From contig JBBQQH010000009.1 in NCBI GenBank assembly GCA_038216155.1, forward strand, positions 1 to 64,000: a DNA stretch of 64,000 nucleotides. The letters run 5' to 3'. Below are positions 34,952 through 43,796 of this stretch, piece after piece. The stretch's first letter is position 1, and each line of letters starts with the position of its first letter. The notes beneath the pieces are model-generated. The model was given only the letters and a program-made list of their open reading frames with translations. It was not told where the DNA came from and did no database searches. The stretch comes from SZAS-103 sp038216155. Its GTDB lineage: Bacteria; Pseudomonadota; Gammaproteobacteria; Xanthomonadales; Xanthomonadaceae. A program made the translations under genes and the position numbers.

Positions 34952-37204
34952 TCAGGCCGCCGGCATCACGATCCGGGTTGCATCCGAGGCCGGCGGTAGT
35001 TGCGCGCTGGCGAGTTCGGCCAGAGGTTGCGCGAAATAGCGATCGATCGCTATCGGATGTTCAATCGCATAACCCTGCGCGTAGTCGACGCCCATGGCGA
35101 TCAGCGCGTCGCGCAGGCGGATGGATTCGGTGTGTTCGGCGATGGTGCGTTTTTTCAAGACGTGTGCGATGGATGTGATCGAACGGACAACCTCGGCAGC
35201 GAGTGGCGAGGTCTCCATGTCGCGCACGAAGCTGCCGTCAATCTTGAAGTAGTCGACATCCAGCGTGCTCAGATAACTGAAGGAACAAAATCCGGTGCCG
35301 AAATCATCCAGTGCAAAGCGGCAACCCAGCCCGCGCATTTCGTCGATGAAGCGCTGCGCGCGTTTGACATCGCGCACCGCGCTGGTTTCGGTGATCTCGA
35401 AACACAGTCGACGCGGGGCGACGCGGCCGCTGCGAAGGCGCTCTGCAATGAATCCGATAAAGCCTTCATCGACCATCGCACCAGCCGAGAGATTGATCGC
35501 GCAGGTGGCAATTTCCTCCACCGCCTGCGGATGCGATTCCAGCCAGTCGAGCACCATGCCCACCACTTCGCGGTCGATCCGCACGCCCAGCCGAAAGCGC
35601 TCGGCCGCTGGCATGAAGCGGTCGGGAGTCAATGGCAGCCCGCCGCGCGGATTGCGCATGCGCAGCAGGATTTCGAAATGGCGTCCGCCTACTTCGGTTT
35701 GTCGCAGCGGCTGAATCGCTTGTGCGAACAGCGCAAACTGGTGTTCTTCCAGCGCCTCGCGGATGCGTACCGCCCAATGCATCGCCGCCGTATGATCCAG
35801 CACGTCGCCGCCTTGCGCGCCTGCAAGACAGACGCGATTGCCGCCGAGCTCCTTTGCCGTGAAGCACGCCGCATCGGCCTGCGAGAGCAGGTCGGAAAAA
35901 TCGGCGTTGTCGGCAAGGAACGGCGCCACGCCAAGACTGGCAGTGGCGCTGAATTGCTGCCCGTTGAAGTCACAGCGGAAGCTTTCGACTGCTCGCAACA
36001 GCGAAGCCGCGCGTTCGCGCGCCATCACCGGAGAGCAGTGGCGAAACAGCAGGATGAATTCGTCCGCACCCAGATGCGCCAGCAGATCGCCTGGTTCCAA
36101 TCGCGCGGACAACACCTCGGCAATGCCGGCGATCAGCGCATCACCGGCCGTGTGGCTGGCGGTATCGTTGATCAGTTTGAGATTGTCCAGATCCAGATAG
36201 CCCAGCGCCATTTGGGGCATGGAGGGATCCTGCAGCGCCTCTTGCACTTGCGCCTCAAACGCCGAGCGGTTGGGCAGGCCGGTGAGGGGATCGCAGTTGG
36301 CACGGCGCAGCAATGCCGCCGTCGCGACGCGGCGCTCCTGCACGGCCAGTGAAAGGATGGTTGGCAGGATCGCCAGCAGGCACAGATACGACAGCAGGAT
36401 CATCGCGTCCAGGGTGCGGGTCGGTGGCTGGAACCCGCTCAAGCCGAGCCCGGCCATGGTGCCGATCAGGGTGACGGTCACCAGCACCGACAGTGCGGTG
36501 CGTAGCGGCTCGAATCGCAGCGCGCTCCAGATCATCACTGCCAGCGGCAGAGCAGTCAGGCCCAGCGCGTAAATGCTGCCGGCGGCTGCGCCCCACGCCA
36601 TCAGCAGATAGCTGACGACGAGCGCGATATTCCACACCAGCGCCTCGGATTCGGATCCGTAGTCGGCCTTGGCCGCAGACTTCCTGCGCCGGTACGCGAC
36701 GATCAGCAAGGCCGGCGTCACCGCCACCACGCCCAGCAGGTCGCCCATCAGCCACCGCAGGAACGCCCCGGGCAGCGAGGCCTCGGGGATCATTCCGGAA
36801 AACAGCATGCCCGGTACGCCGACCGTGGCAGCAACCAGCGCAAACAGCGCGCCGCCCGCCAGCGTGCGGAATCCGAACCGAATAGTGTTTTCCGGACCGT
36901 CTGGCATCCGGCCCACCAGCCAGCTGCCGGCCAACGCGCCAAGGGTATTGCCCAAAAGCGAGAACGGCACAAACGACCACGGTGCCGGTGCCAGCCACAG
37001 CTGCGTGATGATGATCGCCACCGGGATAAACAATGCCCAGCGGCGTCCGTACAGGATGACGGCGGCAAGCGCGAGACCGGAGGACGGCCAGAACAATGCA
37101 ACCGATCCGCTGTCGGCAATGAAGCGCATCGCGAACTCGGCCCCGGCGAGGTAGAGCCCCACGAGTGCGACAAATCGCAGCCCCTGTCGGTTAACATTGC
37201 GCAC
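34952..37204 (-). CDS. MASE1-GGDEF-EAL membrane c-di-GMP phosphodiesterase
   Basis: 750 residues. The N-terminal 290 residues form a MASE1 sensor with about eight membrane helices (FIADSGSVALFWPSSGLALAAVILYG is its typical start). The GGDEF domain has YLDLDNLKLINDTASHTAGD but reads GADEF near residue 378, a change at the second glycine, so cyclase activity is doubtful. The EAL domain looks complete (FEILLRMRN near 510, NLSAGAM, FEITETSAV, LDDFGTGFCSFSYL, VDYFKIDGSFV, AEHTES), so hydrolysis of c-di-GMP is the likely output. It starts 9 bp after the stop of the propeller-GGDEF gene and is co-transcribed with it. Confidence 0.94.
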   Translation of the reverse strand: MRNVNRQGLRFVALVGLYLAGAEFAMRFIADSGSVALFWPSSGLALAAVILYGRRWALFIPVAIIITQLWLAPAPWSFVPFSLLGNTLGALAGSWLVGRMPDGPENTIRFGFRTLAGGALFALVAATVGVPGMLFSGMIPEASLPGAFLRWLMGDLLGVVAVTPALLIVAYRRRKSAAKADYGSESEALVWNIALVVSYLLMAWGAAAGSIYALGLTALPLAVMIWSALRFEPLRTALSVLVTVTLIGTMAGLGLSGFQPPTRTLDAMILLSYLCLLAILPTILSLAVQERRVATAALLRRANCDPLTGLPNRSAFEAQVQEALQDPSMPQMALGYLDLDNLKLINDTASHTAGDALIAGIAEVLSARLEPGDLLAHLGADEFILLFRHCSPVMARERAASLLRAVESFRCDFNGQQFSATASLGVAPFLADNADFSDLLSQADAACFTAKELGGNRVCLAGAQGGDVLDHTAAMHWAVRIREALEEHQFALFAQAIQPLRQTEVGGRHFEILLRMRNPRGGLPLTPDRFMPAAERFRLGVRIDREVVGMVLDWLESHPQAVEEIATCAINLSAGAMVDEGFIGFIAERLRSGRVAPRRLCFEITETSAVRDVKRAQRFIDEMRGLGCRFALDDFGTGFCSFSYLSTLDVDYFKIDGSFVRDMETSPLAAEVVRSITSIAHVLKKRTIAEHTESIRLRDALIAMGVDYAQGYAIEHPIAIDRYFAQPLAELASAQLPPASDATRIVMPAA

Positions 37205-37213
37205 GCCCCGAGC

Positions 37214-40200
37214 TTACCCTTGCGGGCGGTCCGCGTCACTGGGTCCATGGCCGGAACGCACCTGCAACTGGCCTTGCGCGATCAGCTTGTGCGGGTCCAC
37301 ATGCAGGTCGCGTGTCAGCGCGGCCAGATCGGTCAATGCGGTCGGGCGGAATGCCGCCCACCCGTCGCGACCATTGTTCTTGACCCATACCGACGCGCCG
37401 GCCGCCAACTCGACCATCTGTTCCCAGCCTAGCCGTCGCGCGGCATCGCGGAACAGCGGGTATTCGGCAAAGCCGATCGAGCAGGTCAGCCGCAACTGCA
37501 TGGCATTGCCGATTTCGAACACATGCGCGGCGACGGCCGCCCGCAGCCGCTCGCCGATTACCTCGACATGTCGCATCGGCATCGGCCGGAACACCAGCAG
37601 GAATTTATCCCCATCCCAGCGCACCACGTAATCGCCACCACGGACCAGCGATTGCAGCAGTTGCGCCAGTTGCTGCAGCGCGCGATCACAGGCCTTGCGG
37701 CCGTGCAATTCGTTGACGTGCTCGAACTGATCGATGTCGATCAGCGAGAACAGAATCGCCTGTTCGTAGTCGCCGCTGCGCAACTGTTCGCGATCGTAAT
37801 AGGCAAAGTCGGCGGGTAGCTGATTGGCGAGGTAACGGCGGTTGCGCAGGCTAGTCAACGGATCGGTCTGGCTGGCGTTTTCCAGGCGTTCATTGGCAGC
37901 ATGCAATTGCCGCGTGCGCTCGCGCACTTCCTGCTCAAGCTGCCCGCGCTGTGCGATATGCGCCAACCGTTGCCGGCGATAGATCGCATACAGCAGCGCC
38001 GCAAGCAGCAAACCAATCAGCAGATAAAACATCCGTGTCTCGTAAAACCACGGACGGATACTGAAGTCCCGGCGCGCGGTCGCCAGACTCCAGACCCCGG
38101 CATTGTTGGAAGCGCGCACCTCGAAGCTGTAGTTGCGCGGCGGCAAGTTCGTATAGCTGACGCTGCGCCGGGTAACGTCGTCCAGATCGTGCCATTGACT
38201 GTCGTAGCCCAACAGTCGATAGCGCATCTGGATGCTGCGCGGATCCTGGAAATTCGGCGCGGTGAATTCGATGCTGACATCGCGCGCGCGGGGCTCCAGT
38301 TCGAGCGCGGCTATTGCCGGGCCGGAGGTTCTTGCAGGGGTGATCGGGATTGAATCGGCCGTCCCATTGGTTGCATCCAGGGCATGCCAGCCACCGAGAT
38401 AGCGAATGCGCTCGATCAATGGCGCGGCGGTGATCCGGTTCTTGACGATGCCGTGCGTGTCCAGCGCTACAACGCCGTCGCGCGATGGCAGCCACAGCAC
38501 ATGGCCATCGAGAAATCCCTTCGACAGGCCGGCGCCATTGCAGCAAAACCCCTGCTGGCCGGAATTGCGGTCGCCGCGTTCATTAAGCAGCATCTCGCCG
38601 CCAACTACTTTGATCTCGCCGCGCGCAAACCGGCCGAAGTTCTTCACCGGAACGCGGGAGACGCCGCGGATGCCGGCGATCCAAAGGTTGCCGCGGTCAT
38701 CCAGCGTCATAAAAAACGCCGCGTTGCGAGGAATGCCCTGTTGGGGTCCGAAGTCGAACCATTTGCGGCCGTCGAACAGATACAACTGCTCGGACAAGGT
38801 GCCGACTACAAAGTCGCCGGACGGCAACTCCAGCAGCGCGGTGATGTCCATGTTGGGAGGCAATCCGGTCTTTTCGCCGACCGGCTCGGCGTGATCGTGG
38901 CGCAATTCGTACAAGCCGCCCTGGGTGCCCACCAGATAGCGGCCATTGCGTGTTTTCAAAATCACTCGCACGCGCGGATCGATCAGGCCGTCGGTCACGC
39001 CGTAACGACGCAGGCGATCGCCCTGCTGATGATAAAGGCCGTCGGTGGTGGGAAACCACACGCTGCCGTCGCTGTCGCGGAAGATCCCGTTGATTTGCGC
39101 ACCGGCCATCGGCGAATACAGTGGCGGCGCTTCAAGCACGCCATCCTTGAGGACGACCAGGCCGCGGCGGGTGCCGATCCACACCTGACCTGGCTCGGCC
39201 AGCAGGTTGTACGCGTGCGGATGCGGGAAGGACGAGCCGGGCAAGACCAGCGAAAATTTTCCATTGCGGAAATAACTGATGCCATCGTTGGTGCCGACCC
39301 AGATCGCGCCATCGACGCCGGGCGAGAGCGACCACACGGTGCGATCGTTCAAGCCGTCGTGGACGCTGTAGCGATGGGTCCAGCCGTTCCAGAATCGCGC
39401 CAGGCCCTCAAACTGGCTGCCCAGCCACAGGTTCCCCTCACGATCCTCGTAGGCGCTGATCACGTTGGAAAACGCAAGCGGATTTTCTTCGCCAATCCAT
39501 TCCGACAGCCGCCCATTGCGCAGCCGCGCCAACCCCGTGTTGGTGCTCACCCACAGGTTGTCATCATGATCGTGAAACAGCGTGCCGATTGGCGAAGATC
39601 GCAGCGAGGTGTCTTCTTCGAACCGCTCCCACGTTCCACCAATCAGCGCATACAAGCCTCGGCTGGTGCCGGCCCAGATGCGGCCTTGAGCCTCGATCAG
39701 GTGGCCGATCGCGGCACCGGTGGCGTCATCGGGAAACGCAATGCTTTCGGCACGATTGTCTTGCAGTCGGATCACCGCGCCGGTGCCGCCAACCCACAGA
39801 CCGTCCCTGCGTGGCAGCAGCGACAGCGCGGGTTTCGGGCTGTTCGGCAACGCGACCAAGGTATTGCCCGCGACCCGGAAGGCCCCCTCGTTGGTCGCAA
39901 CGACGATGGTTCCATCGGCGGTCTCGGCCAGCGCATTGATATCGAGCGTTGCGCGCATATTGGCAGAGGCGTGGCGGACCGGCTGGAAATGACCGCCGTC
40001 ATAACGAGCCAGCCCCTTGTAGGTGCCTACCCACAGCCGGCCCTCGCGGTCAGTCAACAGGCTGCGGATGAAAATGCCGGGCAGGCCGGGCGAATTTTCC
40101 GGCGTGTAGGAAACAAAACGCACGCCATCGAATCGCGCCAGCGCACCTTGCGTGCCGATCCACAGATAGCCCTGTCCGTCCTGTGTGATCGCGGTCGCGG

Positions 40201-40408
40201 TGATCTGCGGCAGCCCATCCTGGATCGACCAGGTATTGCTGACGTAGTGCTCGAACGCTTTGTTTGGATCCAGCGCCCAGGCGCGATCGCCGCACGCACA
40301 GACGATCAGCGCGAGCAGCAGGGCCCACGTCGTCGACAGTGTGAGGTGCGGGCGCAGCATCGGCATGCGAAGGCATCGTCGGTGGTTCAGGCCGAGTCTA
40401 GCGTTCAT
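37214..40408 (-). CDS. Beta-propeller sensor with degenerate GGDEF domain
   Basis: 1,064 residues. After a signal peptide (WALLLALIVCACGDRAWA) comes a large periplasmic region of about a dozen two-component-regulator propeller repeats (YLWIGTQGALARFDG, LWVGTYKGLARYDG and so on, to about 640), a Y_Y_Y domain (IQMRYRLLGYDSQWHDL, NYSFEVRASN), one membrane helix (FYLLIGLLLAALLYAIY) and a cytoplasmic GGDEF-like domain. There DIDQFEHVNELHGRKACD is weak and the active site reads DGDKF near residue 930, with lysine in place of the metal-binding glutamate. The domain is probably not a cyclase and may act as a GTP or partner sensor for the downstream MASE1-GGDEF-EAL protein. Start uncertain (ATG 40408 or 40366). 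Confidence 0.9.
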   Translation of the reverse strand: MNARLGLNHRRCLRMPMLRPHLTLSTTWALLLALIVCACGDRAWALDPNKAFEHYVSNTWSIQDGLPQITATAITQDGQGYLWIGTQGALARFDGVRFVSYTPENSPGLPGIFIRSLLTDREGRLWVGTYKGLARYDGGHFQPVRHASANMRATLDINALAETADGTIVVATNEGAFRVAGNTLVALPNSPKPALSLLPRRDGLWVGGTGAVIRLQDNRAESIAFPDDATGAAIGHLIEAQGRIWAGTSRGLYALIGGTWERFEEDTSLRSSPIGTLFHDHDDNLWVSTNTGLARLRNGRLSEWIGEENPLAFSNVISAYEDREGNLWLGSQFEGLARFWNGWTHRYSVHDGLNDRTVWSLSPGVDGAIWVGTNDGISYFRNGKFSLVLPGSSFPHPHAYNLLAEPGQVWIGTRRGLVVLKDGVLEAPPLYSPMAGAQINGIFRDSDGSVWFPTTDGLYHQQGDRLRRYGVTDGLIDPRVRVILKTRNGRYLVGTQGGLYELRHDHAEPVGEKTGLPPNMDITALLELPSGDFVVGTLSEQLYLFDGRKWFDFGPQQGIPRNAAFFMTLDDRGNLWIAGIRGVSRVPVKNFGRFARGEIKVVGGEMLLNERGDRNSGQQGFCCNGAGLSKGFLDGHVLWLPSRDGVVALDTHGIVKNRITAAPLIERIRYLGGWHALDATNGTADSIPITPARTSGPAIAALELEPRARDVSIEFTAPNFQDPRSIQMRYRLLGYDSQWHDLDDVTRRSVSYTNLPPRNYSFEVRASNNAGVWSLATARRDFSIRPWFYETRMFYLLIGLLLAALLYAIYRRQRLAHIAQRGQLEQEVRERTRQLHAANERLENASQTDPLTSLRNRRYLANQLPADFAYYDREQLRSGDYEQAILFSLIDIDQFEHVNELHGRKACDRALQQLAQLLQSLVRGGDYVVRWDGDKFLLVFRPMPMRHVEVIGERLRAAVAAHVFEIGNAMQLRLTCSIGFAEYPLFRDAARRLGWEQMVELAAGASVWVKNNGRDGWAAFRPTALTDLAALTRDLHVDPHKLIAQGQLQVRSGHGPSDADRPQG

Positions 40409-40467
40409 TGGCGGACGCGTGCACGGGACGGCGGAATGGGTGCCCGGCGATCATCGACGACAAACAT

Positions 40468-40484
40468 ATCCTTTCATCCGGATA
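40468..40484 (+). promoter_or_regulatory. Candidate operator of the met operon
   Basis: ATCCTTTCATCCGGATA, with the 8-bp palindrome ATCCGGAT, lies 6 bases before the -35 box. Sixteen of 17 bases recur upstream of metK (4331-4347, minus strand). Both genes make methionine or SAM, so a common regulator is likely. Confidence 0.55.
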
Positions 40485-40490
40485 AATGTG

Positions 40491-40519
40491 TTGACAAATC
40501 GCTAGACGCTTCGTAACGT
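40491..40519 (+). promoter_or_regulatory. Promoter of the metB-hom operon
   Basis: TTGACA (40491-40496), a 17-bp spacer, and TAACGT (40514-40519). Start of transcription near 40526, just before the riboswitch. Confidence 0.65.
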
Positions 40520-40530
40520 GCGTCGCGTAC

Positions 40531-40622
40531 ACCCATCCAGACCGGTCGAGGGACAAGCCCGACGACGCCGGGGCAACCCGTCCACGCGCAAGCGCGGATA
40601 AAGGTGCCAACTCTTGCGGGGA
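40531..40622 (+). promoter_or_regulatory. SAM-I-type riboswitch
   Basis: Conserved core elements appear in order: GAGGGA (40548-40553), GCCC, GACGCCGGGGCAACC (to 40578), a short GC hairpin (CGCGCAAGCGCG), then GGTGCCAACTC (40602-40613). These match the SAM-I class, which turns off methionine genes when S-adenosylmethionine is high. It stands between the operon promoter and metB. About 157 bases separate it from the metB start I prefer, room for an expression platform. Confidence 0.85.
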
Positions 40623-40779
40623 CATGATGTCCACGACAGATGGGGTCGCTGAAATCGCAGTAGCCGAAGTGGCTGCACGCGATTCCGGCGATCACGGCTT
40701 TCGGTCACTGCAGGCGTTCGATGGGTCCACTCGGGCGCGATGCATTTGCGCTCGCTCCACTCGAGCTGCGGAGAGACCG

Positions 40780-42015
40780 ATGAGCGCCACCTTGCTTCCC
40801 ATCCAACAGTTTGAATCGTGCCGCAGCGCCACCCGTGCCGTGCGTTCCGGCATCGACACCGATATCGCCCACGGCGCGGTGGTGCCGCCGATCGTGTTGT
40901 CGAGCAATTTCAGCTTTGCCGGTTTCGATGCGAAGCGAAAATACGACTACACCCGCAGCGGCAATCCGACCCGCAACCTGCTGGCAGAAGCGTTGGCCGA
41001 GCTCGAATGCGGCGCGGGCGGCGTGGTCACTGCGACCGGCATGGCCGCGGTCACACTGGTGCTTGCGTTGCTCGAACCCGGCGATCGGATCGTGGTGCCG
41101 CACGATTGCTATGGCGGCTGCTGGCGATTGTTCGATGCGCTCGCGCGCAAGAACCATTTCACCCTGATCACCGCCGATCTTACCGATCCGCTGGCGCTGG
41201 CCGGCGCGCTGAGGATTCCGCCCAAACTCGTTTGGATCGAGACGCCCAGCAATCCGCTGCTGCGCATCACCGACATCCGTTTGGTCGCCGATGCCGCGCA
41301 TCGCGTCGGCGCGCTGGTGGTGGCCGACAACACCTTTCTGTCGCCGGCCTTACAGCGTCCGCTTGAGCTTGGTGCTGACCTTGTCGTGCATTCGACGACG
41401 AAATACATCAACGGCCACAGCGATGTCGTCGGCGGCGCGGTGATCGCGAAGGATGCGGCGCTGCATCAACAATTGACCTGGTGGGCGAACGCACTCGGCC
41501 TGACCGGCAGTCCGTTCGACAGCTTCCTCACCCTGCGCGGCCTGCGCACGCTGGATGCGCGGCTGCGCGTGCATCAGGAAAATGCAGCGGCGTTGGCCGA
41601 GTTGTTGGCGCAGCATCCAGCAGTTGCGGCCTTGCACTATCCGGGATTGATCACGCATCCCGGACACGCATTGGCAACGCGCCAGCAGTATGGCTATGGC
41701 GCAATGCTCAGCGTCGAACTAAACGGTGGCGTTGCGTGCGTACGCGCCTTCCTTGAAGGCTTGCACTATTTCACGCTAGCCGAATCGCTCGGTGGTGTGG
41801 AAAGCCTGATCGCGCATCCGGCAACAATGACGCACGCCGCGATGTCACCTGCCGCGCGCGCAGTCGCCGGAATTTCCGATGGACTGCTGCGATTGTCGGT
41901 CGGCATCGAGCATGTCGAAGATCTGGCTGCGGATATCGAAGCGGCACTTACGCGCGCAGCAAGCGTGATCGAATCACCCACAAGCATCGATCAGTGCGAG
42001 CACGTGCCGTGTTGA
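40780..42015 (+). CDS. metB: Cystathionine gamma-synthase (or O-succinylhomoserine sulfhydrylase)
   Basis: 411 residues from ATG 40780, chosen because GGAGAG lies 5-10 bases upstream and homology starts near there. A frame-open ATG at 40624, only 2 bases after the riboswitch, would add 52 residues and lacks a good binding site. Pyridoxal-phosphate enzyme that joins activated homoserine with cysteine (or sulfide) on the way to methionine. Typical words are YDYTRSGNPTR, TATGMAAV, VWIETPSNPLLRITDI and the cofactor lysine K208 in VVHSTTKYINGHSDVVGG. The end overlaps the downstream homoserine dehydrogenase gene. The acyl-donor enzyme gene is not in this window. Confidence 0.93.
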   Translation: MSATLLPIQQFESCRSATRAVRSGIDTDIAHGAVVPPIVLSSNFSFAGFDAKRKYDYTRSGNPTRNLLAEALAELECGAGGVVTATGMAAVTLVLALLEPGDRIVVPHDCYGGCWRLFDALARKNHFTLITADLTDPLALAGALRIPPKLVWIETPSNPLLRITDIRLVADAAHRVGALVVADNTFLSPALQRPLELGADLVVHSTTKYINGHSDVVGGAVIAKDAALHQQLTWWANALGLTGSPFDSFLTLRGLRTLDARLRVHQENAAALAELLAQHPAVAALHYPGLITHPGHALATRQQYGYGAMLSVELNGGVACVRAFLEGLHYFTLAESLGGVESLIAHPATMTHAAMSPAARAVAGISDGLLRLSVGIEHVEDLAADIEAALTRAASVIESPTSIDQCEHVPC

Positions 42016-43196
42016 ACGCAGCCGTCGCCGAGCCGCAGACGTCCGCCACGGCGCAATCTGTGACTGCGCATGGCGAGTCAGTCCACGCCGAACCGGTGCG
42101 TGTCGCCTTGCTGGGTGTGGGAACGGTCGGTACAGCCTTTCTCGCGCGACTGGATGCGTTTGCCGACTCGCAACTGTCGCAGCACGTGCAACTCGTGCAC
42201 ATCGCGAATTCGCGAGCGGTTTTTTACACCTCTATCCACGGGAGAGGTCGGCGCGCCGCGCCGGGTGAGGGGCTTTCGAAGGATGGAAGATGCGGATTGC
42301 GTTTGGCCCTCACCCCAACCCCTCTCCCGTCGGGAGAGGGGCTCAATCGAGCCGCTTCCGCGCTGGGAATTCAGGGCACCCGCATCGTCGTCGACGCCAC
42401 CGCAAGCGATGCTCTCGCCGAGCACCACGCGAAGTGGCTGGCGCAAGGCATCCACGTGGTGACCGCATGCAAGCTAGGCCAAGGCACCGCGCTGGCGCGC
42501 TGGCGTGCGATTCGAGCAGCGTGCATTGATGGTGGAACCCGCTATGGCGATTCCGCGACAGTCGGCGCAGGCCTGCCGGTGTTGCGATCACTGCGCGAGC
42601 TGCAGGCCGGCGGTGATCGCATCCACTCAATCGCAGGGGTACTTTCAGGATCGCTGGCTTGGCTTTTCAACAATTACGACGGCATGCGCCCGTTTTCAGC
42701 GCTGGTGCGGCAGGCGCGTAATGCCGGGTATACCGAACCCGATCCTCGCGAAGATCTCTCTGGCGAGGACGTGCGCCGCAAGCTATTGATCCTCGCGCGT
42801 GCGGCGGGTTGCGAATTGGAATCCGACACAGTCAATGTCGCCTCGCTGGTGCCAGCAGAACTTGCCGCGCTTGCAAATCACGACGTCGATTCGGCGCTGC
42901 TGGAGCTTGATGCATCGCTGCGCGAGCGCTACGCGCAGGCCTATCGCAGTGGCGAGAAGCTTCGCTTCATCGCGCGGCTTGAATGCGGCGACGATGGCAA
43001 AGTGCGAGCGCGAGTCGGGCTCGAATCCTTGCCGCCCGATCACCCGCTTGCGGGCGGCGCGGGAACCGACAATCGCGTCGCGATCTGGTCCGATCGCTAT
43101 CGCGAACAACCGCTGGTGATCCAGGGGCCGGGAGCGGGAGCAGAAGTCACGGCGGCGGCGTTGCTTGATGATGTGCTGCGGATTGCACGTCCGTAG
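41994..43196 (+). CDS. hom: Homoserine dehydrogenase with captured repeat
   Basis: About 400 residues. NAD(P)H-dependent reduction of aspartate semialdehyde to homoserine, the precursor of methionine and threonine. The Rossmann start is VALLGVGTVGTAFLARLD; VVDATASDALAEHHAKWLAQGIHVVTACKLGQG, GTRYGDSATVGAGLPVLRSLREL and SGSLAWLFNNYDG with TEPDPREDLSGEDVRRKLLIL are diagnostic. It overlaps the end of metB by 22 bases; the start may be GTG 41994, GTG 42009 or TTG 42012. No aspartokinase domain is fused and no ACT domain is evident. About 38 residues (HGRGRRAAPGEG to TPTPLPSGEG) come from an inserted foldback repeat. Confidence 0.92.
   Translation: MRARAVLNAAVAEPQTSATAQSVTAHGESVHAEPVRVALLGVGTVGTAFLARLDAFADSQLSQHVQLVHIANSRAVFYTSIHGRGRRAAPGEGLSKDGRCGLRLALTPTPLPSGEGLNRAASALGIQGTRIVVDATASDALAEHHAKWLAQGIHVVTACKLGQGTALARWRAIRAACIDGGTRYGDSATVGAGLPVLRSLRELQAGGDRIHSIAGVLSGSLAWLFNNYDGMRPFSALVRQARNAGYTEPDPREDLSGEDVRRKLLILARAAGCELESDTVNVASLVPAELAALANHDVDSALLELDASLRERYAQAYRSGEKLRFIARLECGDDGKVRARVGLESLPPDHPLAGGAGTDNRVAIWSDRYREQPLVIQGPGAGAEVTAAALLDDVLRIARP
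42229..42341 (+). repeat. Foldback mini-repeat inside the homoserine dehydrogenase gene
   Basis: Nested inverted repeats: CCTCT/AGAGG (42229-42247), GGGTGAGGG paired with CCCTCACCC (42263/42307), and the strong hairpin CCCCTCTCCC-GTC-GGGAGAGGGG (42319-42341). The frame is kept. The translated word LTPTPLPSGEG is a common mark of this repeat class in bacterial genomes. Confidence 0.82.
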
Positions 43197-43283
43197 TGCG
43201 TGCAACAACAAGTCGATGCGCGCACGTTTACTTACCGAAGTTGTGATCGTGCGCATAGCGCACGCTACTTCTGCGTATTCGCT

Positions 43284-43787
43284 TCAGTGAAATCTGCAGC
43301 TACTACTCAGAAGTTCTTTAACTTGTCGCTTTGTATAGAGCAAATGCCGAATGTAGGAAACCAACTTTGCAACTTCGACGGGATCATTCTCGCTCCCATC
43401 AGTCGCACATCTCCATTCAACTTTATGTGCGATTGAACCAGATGCTATCTCCAGACTGAATTCCGCGCATGGTCCTATGACGGTGATGATTCCACGCGCG
43501 TTATCGCGAGCTACCCCGAATGCATCAATGTGTTCTGGCAGCTTAAAAAATCCGGACGAGTCTGCAATCGCAGCGATGCGTTGCAGTTCGGCTGTGGGTA
43601 GCTTGACAGGTACTGACACATCTTCTGTCTGCGGGCACATGTCACGCGTGAATGTGTTCGTTCGTGATGAGAAATGGTCGACAGGTCCGTCCTTGAAGTC
43701 GACGACCGCCACAGGGATGTCAACTGGGATGCTTGCACATGCCGAGATGAGCATCACAAATAAAAAGACAATTGTGAATTTAGTCAT
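43284..43787 (-). CDS. Hypothetical lipoprotein
   Basis: 167 residues from ATG 43787 (a GTG 9 bases upstream is possible). The N-terminus has a lipoprotein signal (TIVFLFVMLISAC, cysteine near 17), so the protein should be lipid-anchored facing the periplasm. The rest (VDHFSSRTNTFTRDMCPQ, LQRIAAIADSSGFFKLPEHI) is soluble, with four more cysteines; I do not recognise a family. GC content is clearly lower than in the neighbours, a sign of recent gain. It directly follows the sdaA stop codon on the same strand and may be read through from there. Confidence 0.65.
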   Translation of the reverse strand: MTKFTIVFLFVMLISACASIPVDIPVAVVDFKDGPVDHFSSRTNTFTRDMCPQTEDVSVPVKLPTAELQRIAAIADSSGFFKLPEHIDAFGVARDNARGIITVIGPCAEFSLEIASGSIAHKVEWRCATDGSENDPVEVAKLVSYIRHLLYTKRQVKELLSSSCRFH

Positions 43788-43796
43788 GGGTATCAC

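Noticed and set aside
35000..36352. 450-codon plus-strand open frame
   Set aside because: Shadow of the MASE1-GGDEF-EAL gene, with no recognisable motif.
38384..40516. 710-codon plus-strand open frame
   Set aside because: Antisense to the propeller-GGDEF gene. High GC leaves few stops in that frame. The minus-strand product has clear domains; this one has none, and it also overruns the met promoter region.
43200..43436. 78-codon plus-strand frame after hom
   Set aside because: Mostly antisense to the lipoprotein gene; no binding site and no motif.
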